DNA of 7,958 nt from positions 534 through 8,491 of the forward strand of contig DHJP01000097.1 of the NCBI GenBank assembly GCA_002404395.1, written 5' to 3'. The notes under the pieces are model-generated. The model was not told where the DNA came from, did no database searches, and saw only the letters and a list, made by a program, of their open reading frames with translations. A program made the translations under genes and the position numbers. Positions 1 through 5,955 of the stretch are shown here, one piece after another. The number at the start of each line of letters is the position of its first letter. Position 1 is the first letter of the stretch. The stretch comes from Clostridiales bacterium UBA4717 (GTDB taxonomy: Bacteria > Bacillota > Clostridia > Oscillospirales > CAG-272).

Positions 1-595
1 AGGTATACCCGACATAATACTCCGGCTCATTCAGCGCAGAGGTAATTCCTATACCGACAAACAACAGCGCAAATACGAGTAAGATACAAACGGCGGTCGA
101 GTACGCCTTGTATCGGCAAAGCATTGAAAATGCCGTAAATACCGCATTAAGCGCTATGATAAGTGCACAGCTCACCCCAACATATGCAGCCAGCTTGTCG
201 GGCGCAGATTCAAACTTGCCGAGCAGGATCAGCGAAAGCGCCGTGTGCGGCACAATATATGCAAGGCAAAGCATAAATCCCGCCGCCGTGCATACAAACT
301 GCTCGGACAGATAAATATTATACCGCTTGTGACCGACTATCAGTTTGTTTCGCATAGTACCGTCACTGTATTCGCTTCCGATAAAAAGCGGCGCCGCACA
401 GGAAAGCAATATCGGCACAAAAAAGACAAAAGCAAATGAGGTGGAATCGGGAGTCAGACTCTCGCCGTAATTCAGATTATTATAATAATGAAGAAACGGG
501 AATCCCGTACCGAGTGCAAACATCAAAACAGTCGAGAGCCAAAATATCCTATCTTTGAAAAGGCGTGAAAAGTTTGCCGAAAGCAGTTTACGCAC
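1..595 (-). CDS. ABC-2 type transporter permease, partial (C-terminus beyond left edge)
   Basis: Membrane subunit of an ABC exporter, working with the ATPase encoded just upstream. The 198 residues visible show a cytoplasmic N-terminus and hydrophobic segments at about 17-35, 53-72, 97-126, 136-158 and 166-187. Between segments 2 and 3 is the motif SEYSDGTMRNKLIVGHKR (about 74-91), typical of clostridial ABC-2 permeases that partner BcrA-like ATPases. I chose the GTG at 595 because GGGAGGTGA lies just upstream and the reading frame is clean from there. The start overlaps the end of the ATPase gene by 8 nt, which indicates translational coupling. The stop codon lies off the window, so full length and any second permease are unknown. 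Family is seen from sequence; the exported substrate (peptide antibiotic, lantibiotic or other) is not determinable. Confidence 0.9.
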   Translation of the reverse strand, partial: MRKLLSANFSRLFKDRIFWLSTVLMFALGTGFPFLHYYNNLNYGESLTPDSTSFAFVFFVPILLSCAAPLFIGSEYSDGTMRNKLIVGHKRYNIYLSEQFVCTAAGFMLCLAYIVPHTALSLILLGKFESAPDKLAAYVGVSCALIIALNAVFTAFSMLCRYKAYSTAVCILLVFALLFVGIGITSALNEPEYYVGYT

Positions 596-1511
596 GACGC
601 TCACCTCCCACCAGATTCATATAAAAGCTCTCAAGGCTCTCGTCATGTTCCTTAAGATTCACTAAATTACAGTTTTCCTTATCGAGTGCAAACACCAACG
701 CCGTAACACCGATGTCGGCGTAAATGTCGGCGTTGTGCTCATCAAGAATACAGTATTCGGCGTTCATGGAATCAAGCACACGCGCAAGGATACGCGTATC
801 GCTCACCTCTATACGCATACATTTGCGGCAGCGCTTTTCAAGCTCCTTTGCGCTCATTTCCTTTATCATACGACCGCCGTCGATGAATCCATAGTGAGTC
901 GCAAGTCGCGAAAGCTCATCGAGAATATGACTTGAGATCAAAACGGTTATTCCCCGCTCACGGTTCAGCCTTAAAATCAACTCGCGCATTTCGATAATAC
1001 CCTGCGGATCAAGTCCGTTGATCGGTTCGTCAAGCACCAAGAAATCCGGATCTCCAGAAAGCGCTGTTGCAATGCCGAGTCTTTGACGCATACCGAGTGA
1101 AAAGTTCTTGACCTTTTTTGAAGCCGTATCGCCAAGTCCCACAAGCTCAAGCAGCTCATCGATCCCATCGTCGGACGGAACTCCGAGTACACGATACTGT
1201 TGGCGAATATTCTCTGCCGCCGTCATGTCCATATAAACCGACGGCGACTCCACTACCGCGCCCATTCGACGGCGGCAACGGTCGATCCCGCGTTCGCCGT
1301 GCTTCACCCCGTAAAGCATATAATCGCCGTCGGTCGGCTCCTGAAGACCGCAGATCAATCTGATCAATGTGGTTTTTCCCGCGCCGTTGCGCCCGACAAA
1401 ACCGTAGATCGAGCCTTTGGGTATATGCATGGTAAGACCGTTTAACGCGGAAAAACCGCGGTATCGCTTTGTAAGCGAATTTGTTTCAAGCACATTTTGC
1501 ACAGTTTGCAT
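588..1511 (-). CDS. BcrA/LanF-type ABC transporter ATP-binding protein
   Basis: ATPase subunit, 307 aa, that powers the adjacent ABC-2 permease; this class is often linked to bacitracin or lantibiotic self-protection. Visible motifs are Walker A GRNGAGKTT (40-48), signature FSLGMRQR (137-144), Walker B FLVLDEP (157-163) and the H-loop histidine in ISSHILDE (H195). The usual Q-loop glutamine is replaced by glutamate in VVESPSVY (E88), the E-loop known from lantibiotic-immunity ATPases. A longer in-frame start exists at 1544, but the ATG at 1511 has AAGGGGG nine bases upstream and gives the normal N-terminus QTVQNVLETNSLTKRY, so I prefer it. The C-terminal 90 residues form the variable accessory domain usual for this family. 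The gene has its own promoter and tandem operator at 1543-1599. Confidence 0.97.
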   Translation of the reverse strand: MQTVQNVLETNSLTKRYRGFSALNGLTMHIPKGSIYGFVGRNGAGKTTLIRLICGLQEPTDGDYMLYGVKHGERGIDRCRRRMGAVVESPSVYMDMTAAENIRQQYRVLGVPSDDGIDELLELVGLGDTASKKVKNFSLGMRQRLGIATALSGDPDFLVLDEPINGLDPQGIIEMRELILRLNRERGITVLISSHILDELSRLATHYGFIDGGRMIKEMSAKELEKRCRKCMRIEVSDTRILARVLDSMNAEYCILDEHNADIYADIGVTALVFALDKENCNLVNLKEHDESLESFYMNLVGGERRA

Positions 1512-1542
1512 AAATAAGTACCCCCTTTTGCCTGATATCGGC

Positions 1543-1576
1543 ATTGTACAGCAAAAAGGTTAAGAAAACGGTTAAG
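1543..1576 (-). promoter_or_regulatory. Activator-dependent promoter of the ABC exporter genes
   Basis: Read leftward, a TACAAT -10 lies at 1548-1543. No good -35 hexamer stands 16-18 bp upstream of it. Instead, CTTAAC repeats occupy the -35 region, and the nearest (1564-1559) ends exactly 10 bp before the -10. Known PhoB/OmpR-class activated promoters have this layout, with the activator sites replacing the -35. Transcription would start near 1536, about 25 nt before the ATPase start codon. Confidence 0.6.
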
Positions 1577-1599
1577 AAAAAAGTCAAGATATCGTCAAG
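1559..1599. promoter_or_regulatory. Tandem response-regulator binding sites (four GTYAAG repeats)
   Basis: On the + strand GTTAAG occurs at 1559-1564 and 1571-1576, and GTCAAG at 1583-1588 and 1594-1599. Start-to-start distances are 12, 12 and 11 bp, close to one helical turn, as expected for a dimeric OmpR-type regulator binding direct repeats. Spacers are A/T-rich. The fourth copy overlaps the stop codon of the response-regulator gene. The half-site resembles the published SaeR consensus (GTTAA-N6-GTTAA). I infer that the regulator encoded immediately upstream binds here and activates the exporter genes. Confidence 0.65.
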
Positions 1600-2263
1600 A
1601 TTCCGCCGCCAACCGAAAACCGATTCCCCAGACCGCTTCGATATACTCGCGTCCCGACGCCCCGCGCAGCTTACCTCGCAAATTACTGATGTGAGTCTTA
1701 AGCGAATTTTCGGTGCAATCGGGAGTATCCTCGCCGATACGGTCGAGCAATACCGATTTTGCGATCACCCGTCCGCGATTTTGCAAAAGTAATTTTAAAA
1801 TGGCATATTCGGTCCGAGTCAGCGAGATCGGAGTCCCGAAAACGGTTACCGAGTGCGCCACGGTATCAAGCCTCAATCCGCCGCAAGTGTACACTTCATA
1901 AGACGATAACCGAGTCCGTTCACGCAGTCTCACCGCGACTCTGGCGATCAACTCCTTGGTGTCAAACGGCTTGGTCAGATAGTCAGCGGCTCCGCCCTGT
2001 AAAAGTTCGACCTTGTCACGAACAGCGGCTTTGGCGCTGACTACGATCACGGGAATATTTTTTATCTGCCGCAAAACCTCCTCTCCCGACAGCCCGGGAA
2101 GCATAAGATCAAGCAGGATCAGATCCGGGCGATCTTCCTTAAGCAAAAGCAACGCCTCTGTTCCGGAATAGGCGCGCATTACAGAATAGCCTGCGCGCTC
2201 GAGCACCTCTTTTTCAAGATTGCCGATCGCTTCGTCATCATCAATAATCAAAATCGTTTGCAT
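1595..2263 (-). CDS. OmpR/PhoB-family two-component response regulator
   Basis: DNA-binding response regulator, 222 aa from the chosen start. The receiver domain starts QTILIIDDDEA; the acidic pocket, phosphoacceptor Asp in LILLDLMLPG (D52 from this start), the Ser in VVSAKA (S76) and Lys in LTKPFD (K98) are all present. The C-terminal winged helix shows SLTRTEYAILKLLL, the recognition-helix region NSLKTHISNLRGKL, and the terminal VWGIGFRL hairpin. An ATG four codons upstream (2275) is possible, but GGAG at 2270-2273 is six bases from the ATG at 2263, which also gives the canonical N-terminus. The gene precedes the ABC exporter and its four-repeat operator, so it probably controls it. No sensor kinase gene lies on either side within the window. 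Confidence 0.97.
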   Translation of the reverse strand: MQTILIIDDDEAIGNLEKEVLERAGYSVMRAYSGTEALLLLKEDRPDLILLDLMLPGLSGEEVLRQIKNIPVIVVSAKAAVRDKVELLQGGAADYLTKPFDTKELIARVAVRLRERTRLSSYEVYTCGGLRLDTVAHSVTVFGTPISLTRTEYAILKLLLQNRGRVIAKSVLLDRIGEDTPDCTENSLKTHISNLRGKLRGASGREYIEAVWGIGFRLAAES

Positions 2264-2274
2264 AATAGGCTCCA

Positions 2275-2291
2275 TGCCGCCGCAGGCGGCA
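2275..2291 (-). promoter_or_regulatory. Hairpin abutting the response-regulator ribosome site
   Basis: TGCCGCC and GGCGGCA form a perfect 7-bp GC-rich stem with a 3-nt loop. In the leftward transcript the stem ends one base before the GGAG ribosome site. No U-run follows, so it is not a terminator for the minus strand. It could protect the 5' end of the mRNA or modulate initiation. Confidence 0.5.
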
Positions 2292-2436
2292 CAAAAGTAA
2301 ATATAGATTTCTTCGACACAGCCGATAAAATTACGGGCATGAAACGTGAGATCCGCTTAGCAGTAACCACACTTTTGCGCCTCCTCCGTTATCAAGCTTT
2401 CATATAGATTTTGTATACAGCGTATGAAACATCGGC
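2276..2436. other. Intergenic region between DUF998 gene and response regulator
   Basis: This 161-nt stretch holds no recognised gene, no clear terminator after the DUF998 gene and no convincing consensus promoter. It contains the GC-rich hairpin at 2275-2291 and, at 2372-2331 leftward, a 13-codon ORF preceded by an isolated strong ribosome site (GGAGGAGG at 2380-2387). The RR transcript must start here or come by read-through from the DUF998 promoter. Confidence 0.5.
2331..2372 (-). CDS. Possible 13-aa leader peptide or gene remnant (low confidence)
   Basis: GGAGGAGG at 2387-2380 is followed by a 7-nt spacer and a GTG at 2372, which opens a 13-residue frame (WLLLSGSHVSCP after the start) ending in TAA. 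The ribosome site is among the strongest in the window but serves only this tiny frame. It could encode a leader peptide for the response regulator or be the 5' remnant of a deleted gene. No homology is recognised, and chance is a real alternative. Confidence 0.2.
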   Translation of the reverse strand: MWLLLSGSHVSCP

Positions 2437-3063
2437 TTATTCTTCCGGTCTCATACAGAACAGCAGAATCCCGAGTGCCGCATTAAAGCCGGTCGCCGCA
2501 AATACGCTGAAACGTTCGGCAATGCCGAAGTATGAAGCGGGAACAAGCTTTATTCCGAGTGCGCCTATAAGCATCATGGCAAGCGACACCGACGCGCAAA
2601 TTCCGTAAATGCGACAGTTCTTGTCCTTTGAACCTGCAATTATGATAATTACGAGCGACACGATCGAAAGCAATACGACTAAGGCGGTGATCACCATATG
2701 CATCACATCCTGAAATGTCCCGGCGTAACCGCTCACCGAGAGCGGAAACATTCGGTATCCGATCGCCGAGATCCACTCCATCACAGCAAACAGATAAATT
2801 CCGACACGAAGCAGTCTTGTTCTCTTTTGCTGTATGCCGATGCAGACAACCGTTGCGCAAACGACCTCACAGGTGTTGTAAACTGCGCTAAGTTGATTCC
2901 AGAGTGCAAGCGACGGTGCATTTGCCGCGCTAAGGTCACTGACCGCCTGCGCCGCCGAATTATATCCGGGATAAGCAAGCGGTGCAAAGATTACCGCCGC
3001 CGCGTATGACAGAAAGCTCAGTATACCGAGCAGACCGAGCTTTTGAACCAACGTTTTTTTCAT
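2437..3063 (-). CDS. DUF998-family integral membrane protein
   Basis: Multi-pass membrane protein of 208 aa; its function is not established for the family. The DUF998 hallmark YPGYNSAAQAVSDLSA (31-46) follows the first membrane segment, and a second typical block, AERFSVFAATGFNAALGI (182-199), precedes the last. Hydrophobic segments are at about 9-29, 63-78, 86-104, 121-144, 152-172 and 187-204. The start is fixed by AGGAGG at 3070-3075, six bases from the ATG. A probable own promoter is at 3171-3198. The gene lies between the tetR-like gene and the response regulator; whether it is co-regulated with either is unknown. Confidence 0.9.
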   Translation of the reverse strand: MKKTLVQKLGLLGILSFLSYAAAVIFAPLAYPGYNSAAQAVSDLSAANAPSLALWNQLSAVYNTCEVVCATVVCIGIQQKRTRLLRVGIYLFAVMEWISAIGYRMFPLSVSGYAGTFQDVMHMVITALVVLLSIVSLVIIIIAGSKDKNCRIYGICASVSLAMMLIGALGIKLVPASYFGIAERFSVFAATGFNAALGILLFCMRPEE

Positions 3064-3075
3064 AATAATCCTCCT

Positions 3076-3091
3076 GCCGCGTCAAAGCGGC
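3076..3091 (-). promoter_or_regulatory. Hairpin abutting the DUF998 ribosome site
   Basis: GCCGC and GCGGC form a 5-bp GC stem around a 6-nt loop. In the leftward mRNA the stem ends directly at the AGGAGG ribosome site, so it could stabilise the mRNA or tune access to the site. It resembles in position the hairpins before the response regulator and the methyltransferase. Confidence 0.4.
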
Positions 3092-3170
3092 GCAAAAACA
3101 AACGCGGATTTTCGGGTAGGCTCTGAAAAATTTGCACACGAAGTTTGAGATTTCACTTACAAAAAAGTTG

Positions 3171-3198
3171 ATTTTAACTCTATCCGCTCCTGCGTCAA
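3171..3198 (-). promoter_or_regulatory. Probable sigma-A promoter for the DUF998 gene
   Basis: Read leftward, TTGACG (3198-3193) and TAAAAT (3176-3171) are separated by 16 bp; each hexamer matches the consensus at five of six bases. Transcription would start near 3164 and give a leader of about 100 nt that ends in the RBS-adjacent hairpin. The -35 lies in one arm of a short inverted repeat (GTCAAA...TTTGAC), which could be an operator or chance. Confidence 0.5.
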
Positions 3199-3253
3199 AA
3201 AGCGACTTTGACCTAATCTCTTATGCCGAACGCGTCGAAGGCAAGTCATATAC

Positions 3254-3898
3254 TCAAAGCTTATTTGCCTCTTTCGCACGGCAATTGACGGTCGAATAGA
3301 ACAAATGAACATGCGCTTTCAGTTTTTCAAGACACTCAGCTTCCCTTTCCGGCTCACGGTCGCAGATACCTATGAGCGTTAGCACCGGTGAAACATACAT
3401 CAACGCCAACGCATTCGGATCCTCATGACAAATTATATCCGCTCCGATCAAAGCCCTGAAAATTTCGGCATGATAGTTTAAGAGTCGCTCGACAAAACGC
3501 TGTGTATAAAACGCCCGAAGCTGAGCCGAGCGGAACTGTTCGATCGTCATCATTTTTCTGAACAGACAGATCATTTTGTTATGGAGAGAATACGCAAAAA
3601 TCTGCCGCACTTTTTCAAAAAGCAATTCTTCGCTTATCTCAGCAAAAAGCGGAACGTCCTGTCCGGCGCTTTGCACATGAATATCGATCTTATCAGTGTC
3701 CCTCTCATATTCTTCAGCCGCCTCCTCAACAATGGCATCAAAAATTGCCTGTTTGCCCGAAAAATGATTGTAGAGCGACGGTGCTTTTATCCCTACCGCT
3801 TCGGCAATTTCCGCAACGCTTACCGAATCGTAGCCGTATGCGGAAAACAATTCAAGCGCATTGTCTAATATTTTCTGTCTGGTATCTTCCTGCTTCAT
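3254..3898 (-). CDS. TetR/AcrR-family transcriptional repressor
   Basis: One-component repressor of 214 aa, the usual length. The N-terminal DNA-binding domain (about 5-52) shows TRQKILDNALELFSAYGYD, then the helix-turn-helix SVSVAEIAEAVGIKAPSLY and NHFSGKQAIFDAI. The remaining 150 residues are the variable ligand-binding and dimerisation domain and give no ligand clue. The ATG at 3898 is the natural start for this family although its ribosome site is weak (GAGATG). It sits behind a perfect consensus promoter with an inverted repeat at the start site, so autorepression is likely. No divergent gene is present. Candidate targets are its own gene, the DUF998 gene downstream or distant loci. Confidence 0.96.
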   Translation of the reverse strand: MKQEDTRQKILDNALELFSAYGYDSVSVAEIAEAVGIKAPSLYNHFSGKQAIFDAIVEEAAEEYERDTDKIDIHVQSAGQDVPLFAEISEELLFEKVRQIFAYSLHNKMICLFRKMMTIEQFRSAQLRAFYTQRFVERLLNYHAEIFRALIGADIICHEDPNALALMYVSPVLTLIGICDREPEREAECLEKLKAHVHLFYSTVNCRAKEANKL

Positions 3899-3911
3899 TT
3901 CATCATCTCGC

Positions 3912-3930
3912 TAACTAATATTCGTTAGTT
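3912..3930. promoter_or_regulatory. Inverted-repeat operator, likely for the TetR-family protein
   Basis: AACTAA (3913-3918) and TTAGTT (3925-3930) form perfect 6-bp arms around TATTCG, and CTAAC/GTTAG also pair with a shifted register. The element begins two bases after the -10 and covers the expected transcription start, a common place for a TetR-type autorepressor site. Binding by the encoded repressor is inferred. Confidence 0.65.
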
Positions 3931-3932
3931 GA

Positions 3933-3961
3933 ATTATATACCCGTTTGCAGCGATTGTCAA
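3933..3961 (-). promoter_or_regulatory. Consensus sigma-A promoter of the tetR-like gene
   Basis: Read leftward: TTGACA (3961-3956), a 17-bp spacer, and TATAAT (3938-3933), a perfect match to the sigma-A consensus. Transcription would start near 3926, inside the inverted repeat, with a leader of about 28 nt. Such a strong promoter under an operator fits tight repression that can be released. Confidence 0.88.
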
Positions 3962-4119
3962 GAGGTGCGAAGCAAAATTCGGATAAAAATACGCAATACG
4001 CCGAAATTACCGCCACCGATAAAAATTCGCCTGCATATGAAATGGCTCCCAAAGTCAAACACTTCGGAAACGCACAGCAACAGCAGACGGTTTCTTTTCT
4101 TATACACGAGGATATAAAA
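3962..4119. other. Intergenic region between operon terminator and tetR promoter
   Basis: This 158-nt stretch has no supported gene on either strand. The frames open here lack ribosome sites and run through the terminator palindrome or the tetR promoter. No repeats or further regulatory sites are evident. Confidence 0.6.
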
Positions 4120-4147
4120 GGAAAGCACGCCGATCGGCGTGCTTTCC
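4120..4147 (-). terminator. Intrinsic terminator of the methyltransferase operon
   Basis: A perfect 28-bp palindrome with 14-nt arms (GGAAAGCACGCCGA and its complement) forms a GC-rich stem with a GATC turn. In the leftward transcript it is followed by TTTTATAT, an adequate U-tract, whereas the rightward side continues CGGGAC. It lies about 70 nt beyond the last open frame of the operon and well before the tetR promoter, which fits a minus-strand terminator. Confidence 0.8.
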
Positions 4148-4215
4148 GGGACTTCATAATATCGCTTCGGGACCGAATACGGCAAAAAGCGCGGTAAAAG
4201 CATCATTGTTCAATT

Positions 4216-4494
4216 TCAAAATTCGATATTCACTATCTGCATCTTCATCATTCCGTCGCCGAGTTTAGCAAGCAAGCGGAAAAATCCGCTTACCGACGGA
4301 TCACGAAGTTCGCTGTAGCCAAGCATATACCCCTTACTTGAGACCTGCAATCGGCTGTCCCACTCGGGAAGCTCGCTTTTCGCGTCCGAAACAGTGAAAT
4401 ACGCGCCGCCGTCTCGTCATGATAACACATTTTTCGCGCATAAAGCGGAATTATCAGAGTCACCTGCACAGTGTTTTTTGATTCTGTACTTCAT
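4216..4494 (-). pseudogene. Small gene interrupted by an in-frame TGA, unknown function
   Basis: An ATG at 4494, preceded by AGAGGA, lies 10 nt after the stop of the upstream membrane-protein gene. It opens a frame starting MKYRIKKHCAGDSDNS that meets TGA at 4419-4417 (codon 26) but then stays open for 66 more codons to a TGA at 4218-4216. The downstream half (YFTVSDAKSELPEW, then LGYSELRDPSVSGFFRLLAK, then GDGMMKMQIVNIEF) reads like a soluble protein domain, with codon choice like the neighbours. One base change from an intact gene of 92 codons is the simplest reading. A sequencing error would look the same. Recoding is unlikely because neighbouring genes end in TGA and use TGG for Trp. The family is not recognised. 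Confidence 0.55.
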
Positions 4495-4504
4495 AAGTCC
4501 TCTG

Positions 4505-5005
4505 TCAACGAACGAATATCAGCATGATCGCCGAAAGAACGGCCGCCACAGCCGCCATACCTACCGTGCCGAAGATCCACTTCCGGCATTTGTCTTTTCC
4601 GGTTATGTAGGGTTTAAGATCCTCAGTGCCGGGAATGGTCCATGCATTCGTTTTTTCTACCCAAACTCCGTCTATCAAAAAGCGGTCGATCAGATTCATA
4701 ACAGACAGAATAACGAGCATTTGCCAAAATCCGGCAATAAACCCTCTCGCGCCGTTTACCGCATATACAAAGATCAACACATAAGCAATATATCCGGGAA
4801 TGCAACTTGCCTTAAAAATCACCGCATTGCGCCTGATACATTCGTGTGTCGTCAGACCGAGCTTTACGCATCTTGCCTGCACCTCGGGGCTGTAAAGATG
4901 TACCATTCCGACCGCACCCTTACGGATGCCGAACGCGCAGACCAGAAACAGCAAAGCTCCGAGTCCCAGCCCCTCAAGCAAAGTTTTGATAAATATTATT
5001 TTCAT
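4505..5005 (-). CDS. Small integral membrane protein of unknown function
   Basis: Protein of 166 aa with hydrophobic segments at about 9-27, 70-84, 88-107 and 143-165. Between the third and fourth is a soluble stretch with NLIDRFLIDGVWVEKTN and AWTIPGTEDLKPYI (about 104-134), dense in charged and aromatic residues and probably the functional part. The start is set by GGGGAGG eight bases upstream. The ATG overlaps the stop of the reductase gene as ATGA, so the two are translationally coupled and probably act together. I have the impression that such proteins accompany ketopantoate-reductase paralogs in other Clostridia, but cannot verify it here. No enzyme or transporter family is recognised. 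Confidence 0.82.
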   Translation of the reverse strand: MKIIFIKTLLEGLGLGALLFLVCAFGIRKGAVGMVHLYSPEVQARCVKLGLTTHECIRRNAVIFKASCIPGYIAYVLIFVYAVNGARGFIAGFWQMLVILSVMNLIDRFLIDGVWVEKTNAWTIPGTEDLKPYITGKDKCRKWIFGTVGMAAVAAVLSAIMLIFVR

Positions 5006-5928
5006 TTCAAATACCTCCCCGCTTCCTTTTCAAGGGCTTTCCATACCGGATATTCCGCTTTTTGCTCGTCAAAGAATTTTTCAAGATCACGGTTCAGCGC
5101 ACTCATCTCATCCACCGCATTCATCGCGTGATCCGAAGCGCAAAGCTTTCCGAGACTCGTCGCACACATAAGCTTGAAGAAGCGTAAGCAGGTCTTGCGA
5201 TATTGCGCGCCTTCAAAATCCTTGTCGGCTTTCGGCAATATCTCATGCCCGGCAGACTTGACGGCACGGTAGCCCTCAATGTTGGCGTGGATCAATCGAT
5301 CAAGGTACGCCGTATCGCCCTTTAGCTTTTTTAAATCGCCGTCGGTTTTATAGCAGGCAAAAGCCGCCGGCAGCACAAATGCGGCATGGCATAAAAGATA
5401 GTCGCCCATATTAGGCTCATATACCGTCTTGTATTTGGTCCCGTCGAATATCTGCCCGATAAGCCGCTCGTTCGAGGGCGCGCCTGAAAGCTGACCGATA
5501 GTGATTTTTTTAAGGTCTATGGATACCACCAGATCCTGCTCGCGGTGTCCCGCCGAAAGCGCAAACGCAAAAAGAACATTTTTCTCCGGCAAACGCGCGG
5601 CAGTCTCCGCGGCACTCACATTGTTTCCGACAAAGACGATATTCCGCGTCCGATTCGCGCGCAGAACATCAATAACGCCGTCAAGCTGATTATAACGCAA
5701 AACAACAAAAATTACATCATATTTGTCGTCAGGATTCAGTCGGGTAACTACCGGTACGCGGTTGGTCGAAACACGGAACGAGAATTTATCCTTGATACGC
5801 AGTCCGTGCTTCGCTATATTCTCCGCGCGGCTTCCGCGTGCGAGCAATGTTACATCTTTCCCGGCGCGGAACAGGTCTCTTGCCAGATTACAGCCGAGCA
5901 CACCCGCGCCGAATACCAAAATCTTCAT
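5002..5928 (-). CDS. Ketopantoate reductase-family (ApbA/PanE-like) NAD(P)-dependent oxidoreductase
   Basis: Probable 2-oxoacid-type dehydrogenase, 308 aa, close to PanE length. The N-terminal Rossmann fold begins MKILVFGAGVLGCNLARDL (GAGVLG at 7-12), followed by VTLLARG (26-32) and YDVIFVVLRYNQ (70-81). GNN (101-103) matches the conserved asparagine region of PanE. In the C-terminal helical domain, however, the segment GDYLLCHAAFVLPAA (175-189) seems to lack the PanE catalytic lysine and the following asparagine, while DEMSALN (273-279) keeps the glutamate region. It is therefore more likely a paralog with another substrate than the pantothenate enzyme. The ATG at 5928 is chosen over 5952 because AAGGAGA lies seven bases upstream. 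It overlaps the following membrane-protein gene by four bases. Confidence 0.88.
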   Translation of the reverse strand: MKILVFGAGVLGCNLARDLFRAGKDVTLLARGSRAENIAKHGLRIKDKFSFRVSTNRVPVVTRLNPDDKYDVIFVVLRYNQLDGVIDVLRANRTRNIVFVGNNVSAAETAARLPEKNVLFAFALSAGHREQDLVVSIDLKKITIGQLSGAPSNERLIGQIFDGTKYKTVYEPNMGDYLLCHAAFVLPAAFACYKTDGDLKKLKGDTAYLDRLIHANIEGYRAVKSAGHEILPKADKDFEGAQYRKTCLRFFKLMCATSLGKLCASDHAMNAVDEMSALNRDLEKFFDEQKAEYPVWKALEKEAGRYLK

Positions 5929-5955
5929 ATCAAAGTCTCCTTTTCCCACCAATAA

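Noticed and set aside
510..2562. The octamer CCGAGTGC occurs at 510, 1849, 2471 and 2555, and CCGAGT is frequent on the + strand
   Set aside because: Most copies are the complement of Ala-Leu-Gly or Leu-Gly codons (GCA CTC GGN) in minus-strand genes, so codon preference explains them better than a Chi-like or uptake signal.
3064..3253. The 190-nt gap before the DUF998 gene as a dispersed intergenic repeat family
   Set aside because: It looked vaguely familiar and has several TTTGAC/GTCAAA words, but no second copy exists in the window, so a repeat cannot be supported; only the promoter and hairpin are reported.
3946..4197. Plus-strand frame that could be a divergent target of the TetR-family repressor
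   Set aside because: No ribosome site or promoter facing right, and it passes through the perfect terminator palindrome at 4120-4147.
4394..5131. Long plus-strand frame (245 codons) opposite the membrane-protein gene
   Set aside because: It is antisense to a well-supported gene with a ribosome site and operon context, lacks its own ribosome site and has an odd composition.
5002..5928. Naming the reductase panE (pantothenate biosynthesis)
   Set aside because: Catalytic Lys and Asn positions do not match, and no pantothenate genes are nearby.
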